From Larsenimonas rhizosphaerae (GTDB taxonomy: Bacteria > Pseudomonadota > Gammaproteobacteria > Pseudomonadales > Halomonadaceae), in assembly GCF_023700005.1 (NCBI RefSeq), contig NZ_JAMLJK010000003.1:1-64000 (forward strand): a stretch of 64,000 nucleotides of DNA, read 5' to 3'. Below, one piece after another: positions 55,072 to 63,114 of this stretch. The translations under genes and the position numbers were made by a program. A model generated the notes under the pieces. The model saw nothing but the letters and a program-made list of their open reading frames with translations. It was not told where the DNA came from and made no database searches. Numbering within the stretch: the first letter of the stretch is position 1; the number at the start of each line of letters is the position of its first letter.

Positions 55072-56088
55072 CTAGAACGTGATGCGCTCATTGGCAATGT
55101 AGAAGATTTCACCACCCTCGACATGGGTATCACCATGGGGATTCAGCAGCAGCGTGGTGCCATCTTCCGGCATATAACCGATCAAAATGGCGTTGTGCTC
55201 TTCCTTCATGCGCTGGTACAGGTCGCCCAGTCGGCCTGTCATGGTGGTTGGCAGGTGGGTACGATACTGGGTGGCCCCCTGATCCACGGCCAGCAGTTCG
55301 GTAATCACCGATGACGATCCCGGGTCCTGGGATGCCCTTACCAGCATCTCGACCGACATGGAGGAGGTGCACTCCAGCGCTGGTGCATACAGACGAGCCA
55401 GCCGCGCGGTTTCCGGGTCGTTGAAATGGGCAACCACGTGCCCCTGCGGTTCCAGGGCATGCACCGACAGGACAACGGCCAGGGTGACATCGTCATTGCC
55501 GGTATGAATCAGGATCCGCTCGGCGGTACTGACCCCGGCTCGCTCAAGCAGGGCTCTGGAGGTCAGCTGTTCGCCGTGTACAAAGCCCGCCTTGCCCGGT
55601 AACGGGTTCTCGTCGAGGGTGTTGTCACACAGCACGATGGCCTCATCACTGGACGTATCGTCCTTCAGCAGCAGATCGATGATGCGCTCGCTGGTGGCAG
55701 GGTCCCAGCCGATCAGTACCGTATGCGCTTCGCGGTGCGCATAGCTGTGTTTTCCCTTCATGCCTTTTCTCCACAGAGCAACAAACAGGTTGGTAAGCTT
55801 GCCGATCACCACGGTCAACAGCGTAATGCCGCCCAGCATCAGCCACAGGGCGGTAAACAGCCGGCCGCCTTCGGTGACCGGCAGCAGATCGCCATAGCCG
55901 ACCGTCAGCGTAGTGGTCAGGTAAAAATACAGATAGGTCATCGGCGCCAGCAGCGCCTTTTCATCGAAGAACACGAGGCCTTCATAGCCCACGGCACAGT
56001 GAATGATCACGCCCAGCAGCAGGCTGCCCCAGCTGAAACGATAAACCAGTAACTGGGAACACTTTCGAATCAGGGCAAGAAAGGGCAT
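55072..56088 (-). CDS. Two-TM potassium channel with RCK domain
   Basis: 338 residues. The first TM is around LLVYRFSWGSLLLGVIIH, the pore helix and selectivity filter are TTLTVGYGDLLPV, and TM2 is LFTALWLMLGGITLLTVVIG. A TrkA-N/RCK Rossmann domain starts HTVLIGWDPATSERII and a TrkA-C-like region follows. No voltage sensor is present. The start at 56088 is preferred (MPFLALIRKC); AGGAA lies 12 bases upstream, a long spacing. Upstream in-frame ATGs at 56127-56130 lack any ribosome site. A 28-base palindrome lies 54 bases before the start. Confidence 0.83.
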   Translation of the reverse strand: MPFLALIRKCSQLLVYRFSWGSLLLGVIIHCAVGYEGLVFFDEKALLAPMTYLYFYLTTTLTVGYGDLLPVTEGGRLFTALWLMLGGITLLTVVIGKLTNLFVALWRKGMKGKHSYAHREAHTVLIGWDPATSERIIDLLLKDDTSSDEAIVLCDNTLDENPLPGKAGFVHGEQLTSRALLERAGVSTAERILIHTGNDDVTLAVVLSVHALEPQGHVVAHFNDPETARLARLYAPALECTSSMSVEMLVRASQDPGSSSVITELLAVDQGATQYRTHLPTTMTGRLGDLYQRMKEEHNAILIGYMPEDGTTLLLNPHGDTHVEGGEIFYIANERITF

Positions 56089-56141
56089 GGCAGAAGGGCG
56101 TTCCTGTGTCGGGGGGTGGCCGGGCATCATCGGAGGTGGAA

Positions 56142-56169
56142 TGCCCGGATGAGTATACTCATCCGGGCA
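56142..56169. repeat. Perfect 28-base palindrome
   Basis: TGCCCGGATGAGTA at 56142-56155 is the exact reverse complement of 56156-56169, with no spacer. A second overlapping pair is CCGGGCAT at 56120-56127 with ATGCCCGG at 56141-56148. No T-run flanks it on the minus strand, so a plain terminator is not obvious. Confidence 0.8.
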
Positions 56170-56206
56170 GGACAGGTCAGGCCATGTGCCGGTTTTACAG
56201 AACCAC

Positions 56207-56287
56207 TCAGCGCTTGAAGCGGCCCCAGAACCAGCCAATGATCAGCGCCACGACAAACAGCCCGATCAGGTTGATGATCATGTCCAT
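56207..56287 (-). CDS. 26-residue membrane peptide behind copA
   Basis: The ATG directly follows the copA stop codon (TGAATG on the minus strand). GGGGAGG lies five bases before it, a strong ribosome site. The product starts MDMIINLIGLFVVALIIGWF and ends WGRFKR: one TM helix with a positive C-terminal tail. It lacks Cys, and Met1 and Met3 are the only Met residues. I know no named family for it. Position suggests an accessory of the copper ATPase, as small membrane peptides serve other pumps; this is inference. Confidence 0.6.
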   Translation of the reverse strand: MDMIINLIGLFVVALIIGWFWGRFKR

Positions 56288-59014
56288 TCACGCCTCCCCG
56301 GTGGTTGAAGGATGAAAATGCCGCAGCCGGCTGGCATTGGCCACGACCGTCACCGAAGACAGTGACATGGCCAGCGCTGCCGCCATGGGCGAGAGCAGCT
56401 GATGAGTCAACGGGTACAGTACGCCAGCGGCCAGCGGAATCCCCAGTGCATTATAGCCAAACGCGCCCCACAGGTTTTGCCGGATATTGGTGAGCGTGGC
56501 ACGGCTCAGGGCGATGGCATCCACCACGCCGTGCAGGCTGTCCCGCATCAGGGTGATTCCGGCTGACTGCAGTGCGACATCCGTACCGGTACCGACAGCA
56601 AATCCGACATCGGCCAGCGCCAGCGCGGGGGCATCGTTGATGCCATCACCGACCATGCCGACCACGGCCCTTTTATTCTGGTGGTCGCGCACTGCCTGTT
56701 GCTTGTCTTCCGGACGGCAGTCCCCCCGGTAATCATCAATGCCCAGCTCCGCGGCGACGGCGGCGGCCGTGGTCGCGTTATCGCCGGTCAGCATGACCAG
56801 GTGCAGTCCTTCGGCCTTGAGGCGCTGCACGGCGGACAGTGCATCATCGCGCAGCGGGTCGCGGATGGCATACAGCGCCATCAGCTGCCGGCCTCGGGCG
56901 AGGTACAGTACCGTAGGGGCACCAGACGCCCAGTCTGCCAGCGGGGCATCGGCCGCGGAAAGATCCACCTGATGCTCGGTCATCAGGGTGCGGTTGCCGA
57001 TGCGCCACCATTGCTGCTGTGCATCACGCCCTTCCATGCCCCGCGCTGTCATCGAGCGCACGTCGGTCAAGGGCGCCGCCTGACAGGAAGACATGCCGTC
57101 CATGGCCAGCAATGCACCGGCGAGCGGGTGTTCGGAGCGCTGCTCCAGTGCCTTGACGACTGGTGACATGGTCGCTGCTTCTGTCTCTGACGCATGCCAC
57201 TGGTGCTGCACCGTAGGCGTGCCACAGGTCAGTGTGCCTGTCTTGTCGATGATCAGGGTGGTCAGCCGACTGGCTGTCTGCAGTGCATCACCATCGCGGA
57301 TAAGTACCCCCAGTCCGGCGCCCTTGCCGACCCCGATCATGACCGACAGCGGCGTGGCAAGGCCCAGGGCGCAGGGGCAGGCAATGATCAGCACCGACGT
57401 GGCTACGATCAGCATGTGCATGATGCGTGGGTCAGGCCCCAGGTTGAACCACACCAGCGCGGCGATCACGGCAATGATCATGACCGCCGGGACGAAGACT
57501 GCGGCCACCCGGTCGGCCAGCCGGCTGATGGGTGGTCGTGAATTCTGGGCATCGCGTACCTGGTGAATGATGCGAGCCAGGGTGGTGTCCTGACCGACGC
57601 TGGTGGCGGTATAGACCAGCGTGCCCTGATCATTGACGGTGCCGGCACTGAGGGTGTCGCCGGGCCGTTTGATGACGGGCATAGGCTCACCGGTCAGCAT
57701 GGATTCATCGACCCGGCTTTCGCCTTCCTCGACCGTGCCGTCGACGGGAATCCGCTCGCCGGGTCGAACCCGCAGCTGGTCACCGCGCTGCACGTCCTCG
57801 ACATCGACATCCTCGTCCTGTCCGTCGGTAATACGCCGCGCCGTCGGAGGGCGCAGATCGAGCAGGGCCCGCAGGGCCTCGGACGTGCGCCCTCGTGAGC
57901 GTACCTCGAGTGCCTGGCCTGCACTGATCAGGCCGATGATCATCAGTGGCGCTTCAAAATAGAGGTGTTTGGCCATGACAGGGAACAGGGTCGGGGCCAG
58001 CACCACGGCCATCGAATAGATCCATGCGGCCAGACTGCCCAGGGCGACCAGCAGATCCATGTTGGCCTGGTGGTGACGTACTGCCTTGAAGGCCGCACTG
58101 AAGAAGCCGCGCCCGGCGGTGACCATGACGCCCAGTACCAGGACGCCGACGCCCAGCCAGACCAGACGTTCGGAGCCTGCCAGATGCGGGTGGTGGAAAA
58201 ACATCAATCCCATCAGCAACGCGCCGGGTACCAGCGCGAGGGCACTGTCACGGCACTTGCGGCGCCATTCCCGTTTGGCGTTGTCGCGCTGTGTGGCGTC
58301 CAGCGCCTCGGCATTCTCGACCGCACTGGCGCCATAACCGGCCTGTTCGATGGCAGCAATCAGGGCTTTGGCATCCACTCGGCCTTTCACCCGGGCACTG
58401 CGGTTGGCGAAGTTGACGCTGGCCTGATCAACGCCGGGCGTATGCTCCAGTACGGTCTGGATGGTAGCGACGCAGCCGGCGCAGGTGATGCCGCTCAGGG
58501 CCAGTTCGATGGTTTTTATCCGACCGGTCGGCGCCTGGTCAGTCGAGAGCGCTTCTGCAGGTACCGGAGAACACTCACCCTCGGTTGCGCTCTCCGTCTC
58601 CTTCATCGGGCTGGCGGAGGGGGGGAATCCTGCCTCCTTCAGAAGGTTGTCCAGTGCGTCATCGCCCAGCGTGGTCTGAACCTGCAGGGCCTTGTTGGAC
58701 GGGTCACCTCCCACCTGTGCATGCGGATCCACCTCGGCAATGGCCCGACGCATGTTTGACACGCAGCCCTGACAGGACATGGCGCTGATATGGCGGTACC
58801 GGGTCGCCGGTGTGGCCGTAAAGCCGACAGCACCAATGGCATCGATGACGGTATCGGCGCGCTGGTCAGTCACCATGATCAGCGATGTACGATCAATGGT
58901 GATGTCGGCATCGGCGTCCAGCGCTTCCAGCGCCCTGCGGGTCTTGTTGACACAGCCACCACAGGACAGGCCGTCCAGGCTCAGGTGCAGCGTTGCGGGG
59001 TGTTCGGTCGGCAT
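56288..59014 (-). CDS. copA: Copper-transporting P-type ATPase
   Basis: 908 residues. Three N-terminal heavy-metal domains have GLSCGGC (Cys18, Cys21), AMSCQGC and GITCAGC. The TM metal site is [11 protein letters not shown], the phosphorylation site DKTGTLTCG, the nucleotide domain has the SEHPLA His, and the hinge is [12 protein letters not shown]7 FGYN and TM8 MSLSSVTVV fit Cu(I) pumps. It should export Cu(I) to the periplasm. AAGGAG six bases upstream of the ATG; the MerR gene ends three bases before. A small membrane peptide gene follows at once. Confidence 0.93.
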   Translation of the reverse strand: MPTEHPATLHLSLDGLSCGGCVNKTRRALEALDADADITIDRTSLIMVTDQRADTVIDAIGAVGFTATPATRYRHISAMSCQGCVSNMRRAIAEVDPHAQVGGDPSNKALQVQTTLGDDALDNLLKEAGFPPSASPMKETESATEGECSPVPAEALSTDQAPTGRIKTIELALSGITCAGCVATIQTVLEHTPGVDQASVNFANRSARVKGRVDAKALIAAIEQAGYGASAVENAEALDATQRDNAKREWRRKCRDSALALVPGALLMGLMFFHHPHLAGSERLVWLGVGVLVLGVMVTAGRGFFSAAFKAVRHHQANMDLLVALGSLAAWIYSMAVVLAPTLFPVMAKHLYFEAPLMIIGLISAGQALEVRSRGRTSEALRALLDLRPPTARRITDGQDEDVDVEDVQRGDQLRVRPGERIPVDGTVEEGESRVDESMLTGEPMPVIKRPGDTLSAGTVNDQGTLVYTATSVGQDTTLARIIHQVRDAQNSRPPISRLADRVAAVFVPAVMIIAVIAALVWFNLGPDPRIMHMLIVATSVLIIACPCALGLATPLSVMIGVGKGAGLGVLIRDGDALQTASRLTTLIIDKTGTLTCGTPTVQHQWHASETEAATMSPVVKALEQRSEHPLAGALLAMDGMSSCQAAPLTDVRSMTARGMEGRDAQQQWWRIGNRTLMTEHQVDLSAADAPLADWASGAPTVLYLARGRQLMALYAIRDPLRDDALSAVQRLKAEGLHLVMLTGDNATTAAAVAAELGIDDYRGDCRPEDKQQAVRDHQNKRAVVGMVGDGINDAPALALADVGFAVGTGTDVALQSAGITLMRDSLHGVVDAIALSRATLTNIRQNLWGAFGYNALGIPLAAGVLYPLTHQLLSPMAAALAMSLSSVTVVANASRLRHFHPSTTGEA

Positions 59015-59017
59015 GAG

Positions 59018-59464
59018 TTACTCCTTGTCCGCGCCTGGCTGTTCGATAGTGGCTGCCGGGGGCTCCCAGTGTTCGATAAGACGGCACAGGGTGTGTCCGT
59101 CCGGGGCGGCATCCGGCATGGCTGACCAGGTTGCCAGCGCCTGCTCCATGCGATCGGCCAGCTGCTGAAGCTGATGAATTTCCTCACGTATTTGCGGAAG
59201 CCGCGCAGCGAGCAGGTCTCGCACCATCGGGCAGGGCGAATCGCCGTGCTCGGTATGGGCCAGGATGTCGCGAATCTCACGAAGACTGAAGCCCAGCGTA
59301 CGCGCCTGCTGAATGAAGCGCAGCCGACGCAGGGCCTGCTCATCATAAAGCTGATAGCCATTATGCGGGTTTCGGTTAGAGCTTATTAAGCCTTCTCGGG
59401 TATAGTGCCGTACGGTTTCGGCCGTCACGCCGGCGGCGCTGGCCAGTTCGCTGACTTTTCTCAT
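59018..59464 (-). CDS. MerR-family metal regulator of the copA operon
   Basis: 148 residues. The MerR winged helix has KVSELASAAGVTAETVRHYTRE and NGYQLYDEQALRRLRFIQ; a dimer helix follows. The only Cys are Cys78 (DSPCPMVRD) and Cys127 (HTLCRLIEH). Copper sensors of the CueR type have Ser near position 77 and Cys112/Cys120, whereas zinc, cadmium and lead sensors have Cys near 78. The metal is therefore not settled, although the target pump is a copper type. The ATG at 59464 with GAGG five bases upstream is chosen over 59485. Confidence 0.85.
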   Translation of the reverse strand: MRKVSELASAAGVTAETVRHYTREGLISSNRNPHNGYQLYDEQALRRLRFIQQARTLGFSLREIRDILAHTEHGDSPCPMVRDLLAARLPQIREEIHQLQQLADRMEQALATWSAMPDAAPDGHTLCRLIEHWEPPAATIEQPGADKE

Positions 59465-59492
59465 GGGGGCCTCACTGTCTGTCATGACCTGC

Positions 59493-59524
59493 AGTGTAAA
59501 ACCCTGGTGTAACACAAGGGTCAA
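59493..59524 (-). promoter_or_regulatory. MerR-type promoter and operator of merR-copA
   Basis: On the minus strand TTGACC (59524-59519) and TACACT (59498-59493) are 20 bases apart, the overlong spacing typical of MerR-controlled promoters. The spacer holds a dyad at 59501-59521: 10-bp arms around one base with one mismatch (ACCCTGGTGT / ACACAAGGGT on the plus strand). It lies just before the merR start, so the operon is probably autoregulated. Confidence 0.75.
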
Positions 59525-59562
59525 GCGATGTGAGCAGAGGGCTTCCGGCTCTCTTTAACAGC

Positions 59563-59592
59563 CCCGACCTTGGTCGTGCGGCCAAGGTCGGG
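59563..59592. other. Perfect 11-bp stem-loop
   Basis: CCCGACCTTGG at 59563-59573 pairs with CCAAGGTCGGG at 59582-59592 over TCGTGCGG. A 17-base part of it (59566-59582) also occurs at 280-296 after the rRNA operon. It lies between the divergent merR and fadL promoters and has no T-run. Confidence 0.7.
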
Positions 59593-59639
59593 ATTGACCA
59601 GTGAGTCAGGTTCTTACACAACGGTAAGGGTGAAGGGGA

Positions 59640-59655
59640 TCAAACGATCGTTTGA
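59640..59655. promoter_or_regulatory. PsrA-type operator before fadL
   Basis: TCAAACGATCGTTTGA is a perfect 16-base palindrome. It contains CAAAC-N4-GTTTG, the motif described for PsrA, a TetR-type sensor of long-chain fatty acids in pseudomonads ((G/C)AAAC-N2-4-GTTT(G/C)). It lies 37 bases before the ATG of a fatty-acid porin. Confidence 0.65.
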
Positions 59656-59692
59656 CTCCAGGTTGCCACCTCATATGGCAGGGGATACAACA

Positions 59693-60961
59693 ATGACTAA
59701 AACATGGGTACGTTTGAGCGCCGGCGTGGCGGGTGTCGGATTGTGCTGGCCGGCAATGGCTGGCGGGTTTCTGCTCAATGAACAGGATGTGGCCACGCAG
59801 GGCACCAGCTTTGCCGGTCGTGCATCCACACCACAAAATGCCGCGACGGTGTTCAATAACCCGGCCGGCATGTCATTTCTGAATCAGGCGCAACTGACCG
59901 TGGGTACGGTCTATCTGGCGCTTTCAAGCGATATCGATACGCAGCAGTCCACACAGCCGAGCCTGGCCGGCAGTGTACCGACATCCGGTGAAAACGACGG
60001 AGACATGATCCCCGGAAAGGCGATCCCTTTCGGTTATGTGGTGGTGCCTCTGGATGAACAGTGGACCTTCGGGTTTGGTGCCTATGTCCCCTATGGGTTG
60101 ATCACGGATTACAGCAGCAGCTTCAAGGGGCGTTTCTTCGGCGACTACAGCGACGTGGAGGTCTTTACTGCGCAGCCTACCCTGTCCTATCGCTTCAATG
60201 ACCAGTGGTCCGTGGGGCTGGGTGTCACCTATAACCGGATCAAGGGAGAGCTGGGCTCTGCCACACCTGATCCGACCGTGGGAGTTCTGGGTGAAGGGGA
60301 TGTGAACGTCAAGGGCGACGACGAAGCCTGGGGCTACAACCTGGGGGTCATGTTCAGGCCGCAGCCCGGTACGACCCTGGGGTTGGCCTACCGCTCAAAG
60401 GTGGATTACACCCTCAAGGGCGATGTGACCTTCGACAATGTCGTGACCATCGCGCCGGGCGCCTCGGTGGATAGTGATGCGTCACTGGACATCACCCTGC
60501 CTGAAACCATCGAATTTGCCGTGACCCAGGTCCTGGATGAACGCTGGACGCTGATGGCGGGGGCTGCCTGGACGCACTGGAGTCGGTTCGACGAGTTGAA
60601 TGTTGAAAATGACATCAGTGACATCAACGAGCAGGAAAACTGGAAGGACACCTGGATGTACTCCGTGGGGGCCAGCTATCAGTTGACGCCTGCGTGGGTG
60701 CTGCGCGGCGGGGTAGCCTTTGACGAGTCGCCCATGGACGGTGGCAACCGTTCGCCACGTGTGCCCACCGGAGATCGCTGGATCTATTCCGTGGGCGCGG
60801 GCTGGCAGCCGTCCGAGACACTCACCGTTGATGTGTCCTATACCTACTTCAACGAAAACAAGGCCTCTGTCGACATGCAGGATGCTTCACGGGGTACCTA
60901 CAAGGCAGACTATGACAGCGATGGTCACGGATTTGGTACGCAGGTGACCTGGCGCTTCTGA
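59693..60961 (+). CDS. fadL: FadL/OmpP1-family outer-membrane fatty-acid porin
   Basis: 422 residues. A signal peptide ends near WPAMAGGF. The conserved hatch region follows, with GGFLLNEQDVATQGTSFAG and the NPA motif in VFNNPAGMSFL. The rest alternates in a way expected of a 14-strand barrel and ends in a C-terminal Phe (VTWRF). It admits long-chain fatty acids or other hydrophobic compounds. The ATG at 59693 has AGGGG eight bases upstream. The operator at 59640 suggests control by fatty acids. Confidence 0.9.
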   Translation: MTKTWVRLSAGVAGVGLCWPAMAGGFLLNEQDVATQGTSFAGRASTPQNAATVFNNPAGMSFLNQAQLTVGTVYLALSSDIDTQQSTQPSLAGSVPTSGENDGDMIPGKAIPFGYVVVPLDEQWTFGFGAYVPYGLITDYSSSFKGRFFGDYSDVEVFTAQPTLSYRFNDQWSVGLGVTYNRIKGELGSATPDPTVGVLGEGDVNVKGDDEAWGYNLGVMFRPQPGTTLGLAYRSKVDYTLKGDVTFDNVVTIAPGASVDSDASLDITLPETIEFAVTQVLDERWTLMAGAAWTHWSRFDELNVENDISDINEQENWKDTWMYSVGASYQLTPAWVLRGGVAFDESPMDGGNRSPRVPTGDRWIYSVGAGWQPSETLTVDVSYTYFNENKASVDMQDASRGTYKADYDSDGHGFGTQVTWRF

Positions 60962-60983
60962 ACCCTGGTGAGTGTGCAGGGAA

Positions 60984-61010
60984 GCGCCCGGCCGCAGGCC
61001 GGGCGTTTTC
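60984..61010 (+). terminator. Terminator of fadL
   Basis: CGCCCGGCC pairs with GGCCGGGCG over GCA, followed by TTTTC. It reaches the stop codon of the convergent pepF gene. Confidence 0.82.
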
Positions 61011-62895
61011 ATGAGCGCTCGAGCAGTTCCGGGTGTTGGTCGAGCAGCGTATTGGCCTGATCGATCAATCCGTTCATGTAGCGCATCAAGGCCTCGTAGG
61101 GGGCGGGCTCGGCCAGATCCACGCCGGCATCCCTGATCAGCTGATAGCCGCTGTCGGCCCCGCCACGTTTCAGTAGTGTCAGGTAGTCGGCACGGGCTGC
61201 CGGATCACCGGAGGCCAGACGGTCGGCAAGGGCGCGCGCTGCTGTCACCGAGGTCGCGTACTGATAGACGTAGAAGTTGTAATAGAAGTGGGGAACATAC
61301 GCCCACTCGATGTTATAAGCCGGCTTGATTTCCATCACGCCCTTGTCCACACCGTAGTACTTGTGCAGCAACTCACCGTACATTCGGCTGAGGCGCTGGC
61401 CCGATAATGATCCTCCCTGTTCCACCACGTCATGAATCTCGCGTTCGAATTCGGCGAACTGGGTCTGGCGAAAGAAGGTGGCACGGAGTGATTCCAGAGC
61501 CTGGCCGATGTAGAACAATTTGTTTTCAGGCGTAGTGGCCGTAGCCATCATGTGATCTGACAGCAGCATTTCATTGACCGTCGAGGCAACCTCGGCGGTG
61601 AAAATGGAGTAGTCCGCCGTGGCCCAGGGTTGTGCTTCGGTGGCCAGCATCGAGTGAACCCCATGGCCCCATTCGTGGGCATAGGTCGATACGTCACCGA
61701 ACCTGCCGTTGAAGTTCATGAGCACGTAGGGGTGCACGTCATAGGCAGCGCCATTCATGTAGGCACCGGAGCGCTTGCCCTTGCGCGGGTATGGGCTGGT
61801 CCAGTTGGCATGCAGGGCCTCGTCCAGCAGGGCCTGGTAATGTTCCCCCAGGGGGCGAGTTGCCTCCATGGTCAGCTGGCGAGCCTGGTCGAGTGTAAAC
61901 TCCGGTGCCTTCTGGATCAGCGGCGGATAGATGTCGTAGTAATGCAGGGTCGTGACGCCCAGCAACCGCTGACGCAGGCGCAGGTAGCGCTGCAGGGTAT
62001 CCAGGTGAGCATTGGCGGAATGCACCAGCTGGTCGTAGACCGCAACAGGTATGTCATTGCTGTCCAGCGCCGCGGACAGGGCACTGTCGTAATGGTGCAG
62101 GCGTGCCGAGGTCACATGAGCGGTCACGTCGTGGTCGAGCAGGGAGCCGAAGGTATCAGCATACTGGTGAAAGGTGGCCCAGAACGTATCAAAGACCTGC
62201 TCGCGCGCGTCGCGCTCATCGACCTTGCGCCAATGGGCGTATCCTGACGGGTCCAGGGTGCGTGACACCCCGTCAATGGTGATGGCGGGCCAGGGAATGT
62301 CGGCATTGGCCAGCAGGGCATAACTGTTTTCAGTCGAGGTTACCGGCGCCATGGCCGCCAGAGCCGATTCGGTGTCGGCGCTCAGGATATGCGGAGCACG
62401 CTCGGCCAGTCGTGTCAGAAAATAGCGGTAATCGGACAATGCCGGCAGTTTGGCCCATCGGGCCAGCTCATCCGGTGTCATGGCCGCCAGTTCCGGGGTG
62501 ACATAGCCGGTAACGCTATTGAGCCGTGCCTGCAGTCGGGTGGTCTGCGCTGCCCGTTCCCGCTTCTTGCTACTGTTCAGGTCCTCATCGGCATCTAGGC
62601 CCGCGTACACACTCAGGCGCGCCGTGGTCTTCTCGATGCGGCCGATGGCATCCAGCGCGCTGGCCAGTGCTTCGGGTGATTGGCTCAGGGCGCCCTTGAA
62701 ACGCGTGAGCCGATCAATGTCGTCGCGGGTACGGTCAAGGGTCTGCTGCCAAGCCGTCACGGAAGGATAGAGGTCGGCAAGTGCCCAGTGAGGTCTCGGT
62801 GGGGTATCTTCTGCCAGTGCCATCTGCAGGGGTGCGAGAGTCAATCCAGACAGCAGGGCGGTCGCCAGACAGGGGCGGAGCGTACGTCGTAACAT
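61009..62895 (-). CDS. pepF: Oligoendopeptidase F-type M3 zinc protease with signal peptide
   Basis: 628 residues. A signal peptide ends near LQMALAEDT, which is unusual since many PepF proteins are cytosolic. The M3 domain carries HEWGH in TYAHEWGHGVHSML with the distal Glu in FTAEVASTVNEML. The C-terminal YNFYVYQYATSVTAARALAD block is typical of PepF. It should cut oligopeptides in the periplasm. Of three stacked starts (GTG 62901, ATG 62898, ATG 62895) the last has GAGG at five bases. Confidence 0.9.
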   Translation of the reverse strand: MLRRTLRPCLATALLSGLTLAPLQMALAEDTPPRPHWALADLYPSVTAWQQTLDRTRDDIDRLTRFKGALSQSPEALASALDAIGRIEKTTARLSVYAGLDADEDLNSSKKRERAAQTTRLQARLNSVTGYVTPELAAMTPDELARWAKLPALSDYRYFLTRLAERAPHILSADTESALAAMAPVTSTENSYALLANADIPWPAITIDGVSRTLDPSGYAHWRKVDERDAREQVFDTFWATFHQYADTFGSLLDHDVTAHVTSARLHHYDSALSAALDSNDIPVAVYDQLVHSANAHLDTLQRYLRLRQRLLGVTTLHYYDIYPPLIQKAPEFTLDQARQLTMEATRPLGEHYQALLDEALHANWTSPYPRKGKRSGAYMNGAAYDVHPYVLMNFNGRFGDVSTYAHEWGHGVHSMLATEAQPWATADYSIFTAEVASTVNEMLLSDHMMATATTPENKLFYIGQALESLRATFFRQTQFAEFEREIHDVVEQGGSLSGQRLSRMYGELLHKYYGVDKGVMEIKPAYNIEWAYVPHFYYNFYVYQYATSVTAARALADRLASGDPAARADYLTLLKRGGADSGYQLIRDAGVDLAEPAPYEALMRYMNGLIDQANTLLDQHPELLERS

Positions 62896-63114
62896 CATCA
62901 CCTCATCACAAAAGGGCTGCCGACTCCGGAGGCCGGTGGATAGAGCAGTGTAGTGTGCTCACGTGTGTTCCATGAAGCAGACAGGCCATGTTAAAGGTTG
63001 AGCAGGGATGTCATGTTTTAAATAAATGACCAATTTGTTTTATTCAAAGGGCTTCAACGGTAAATTGGCTCTGTATTGTAAAATAAAATCAACGTCACGG
63101 TTTCGAGGATTCTC

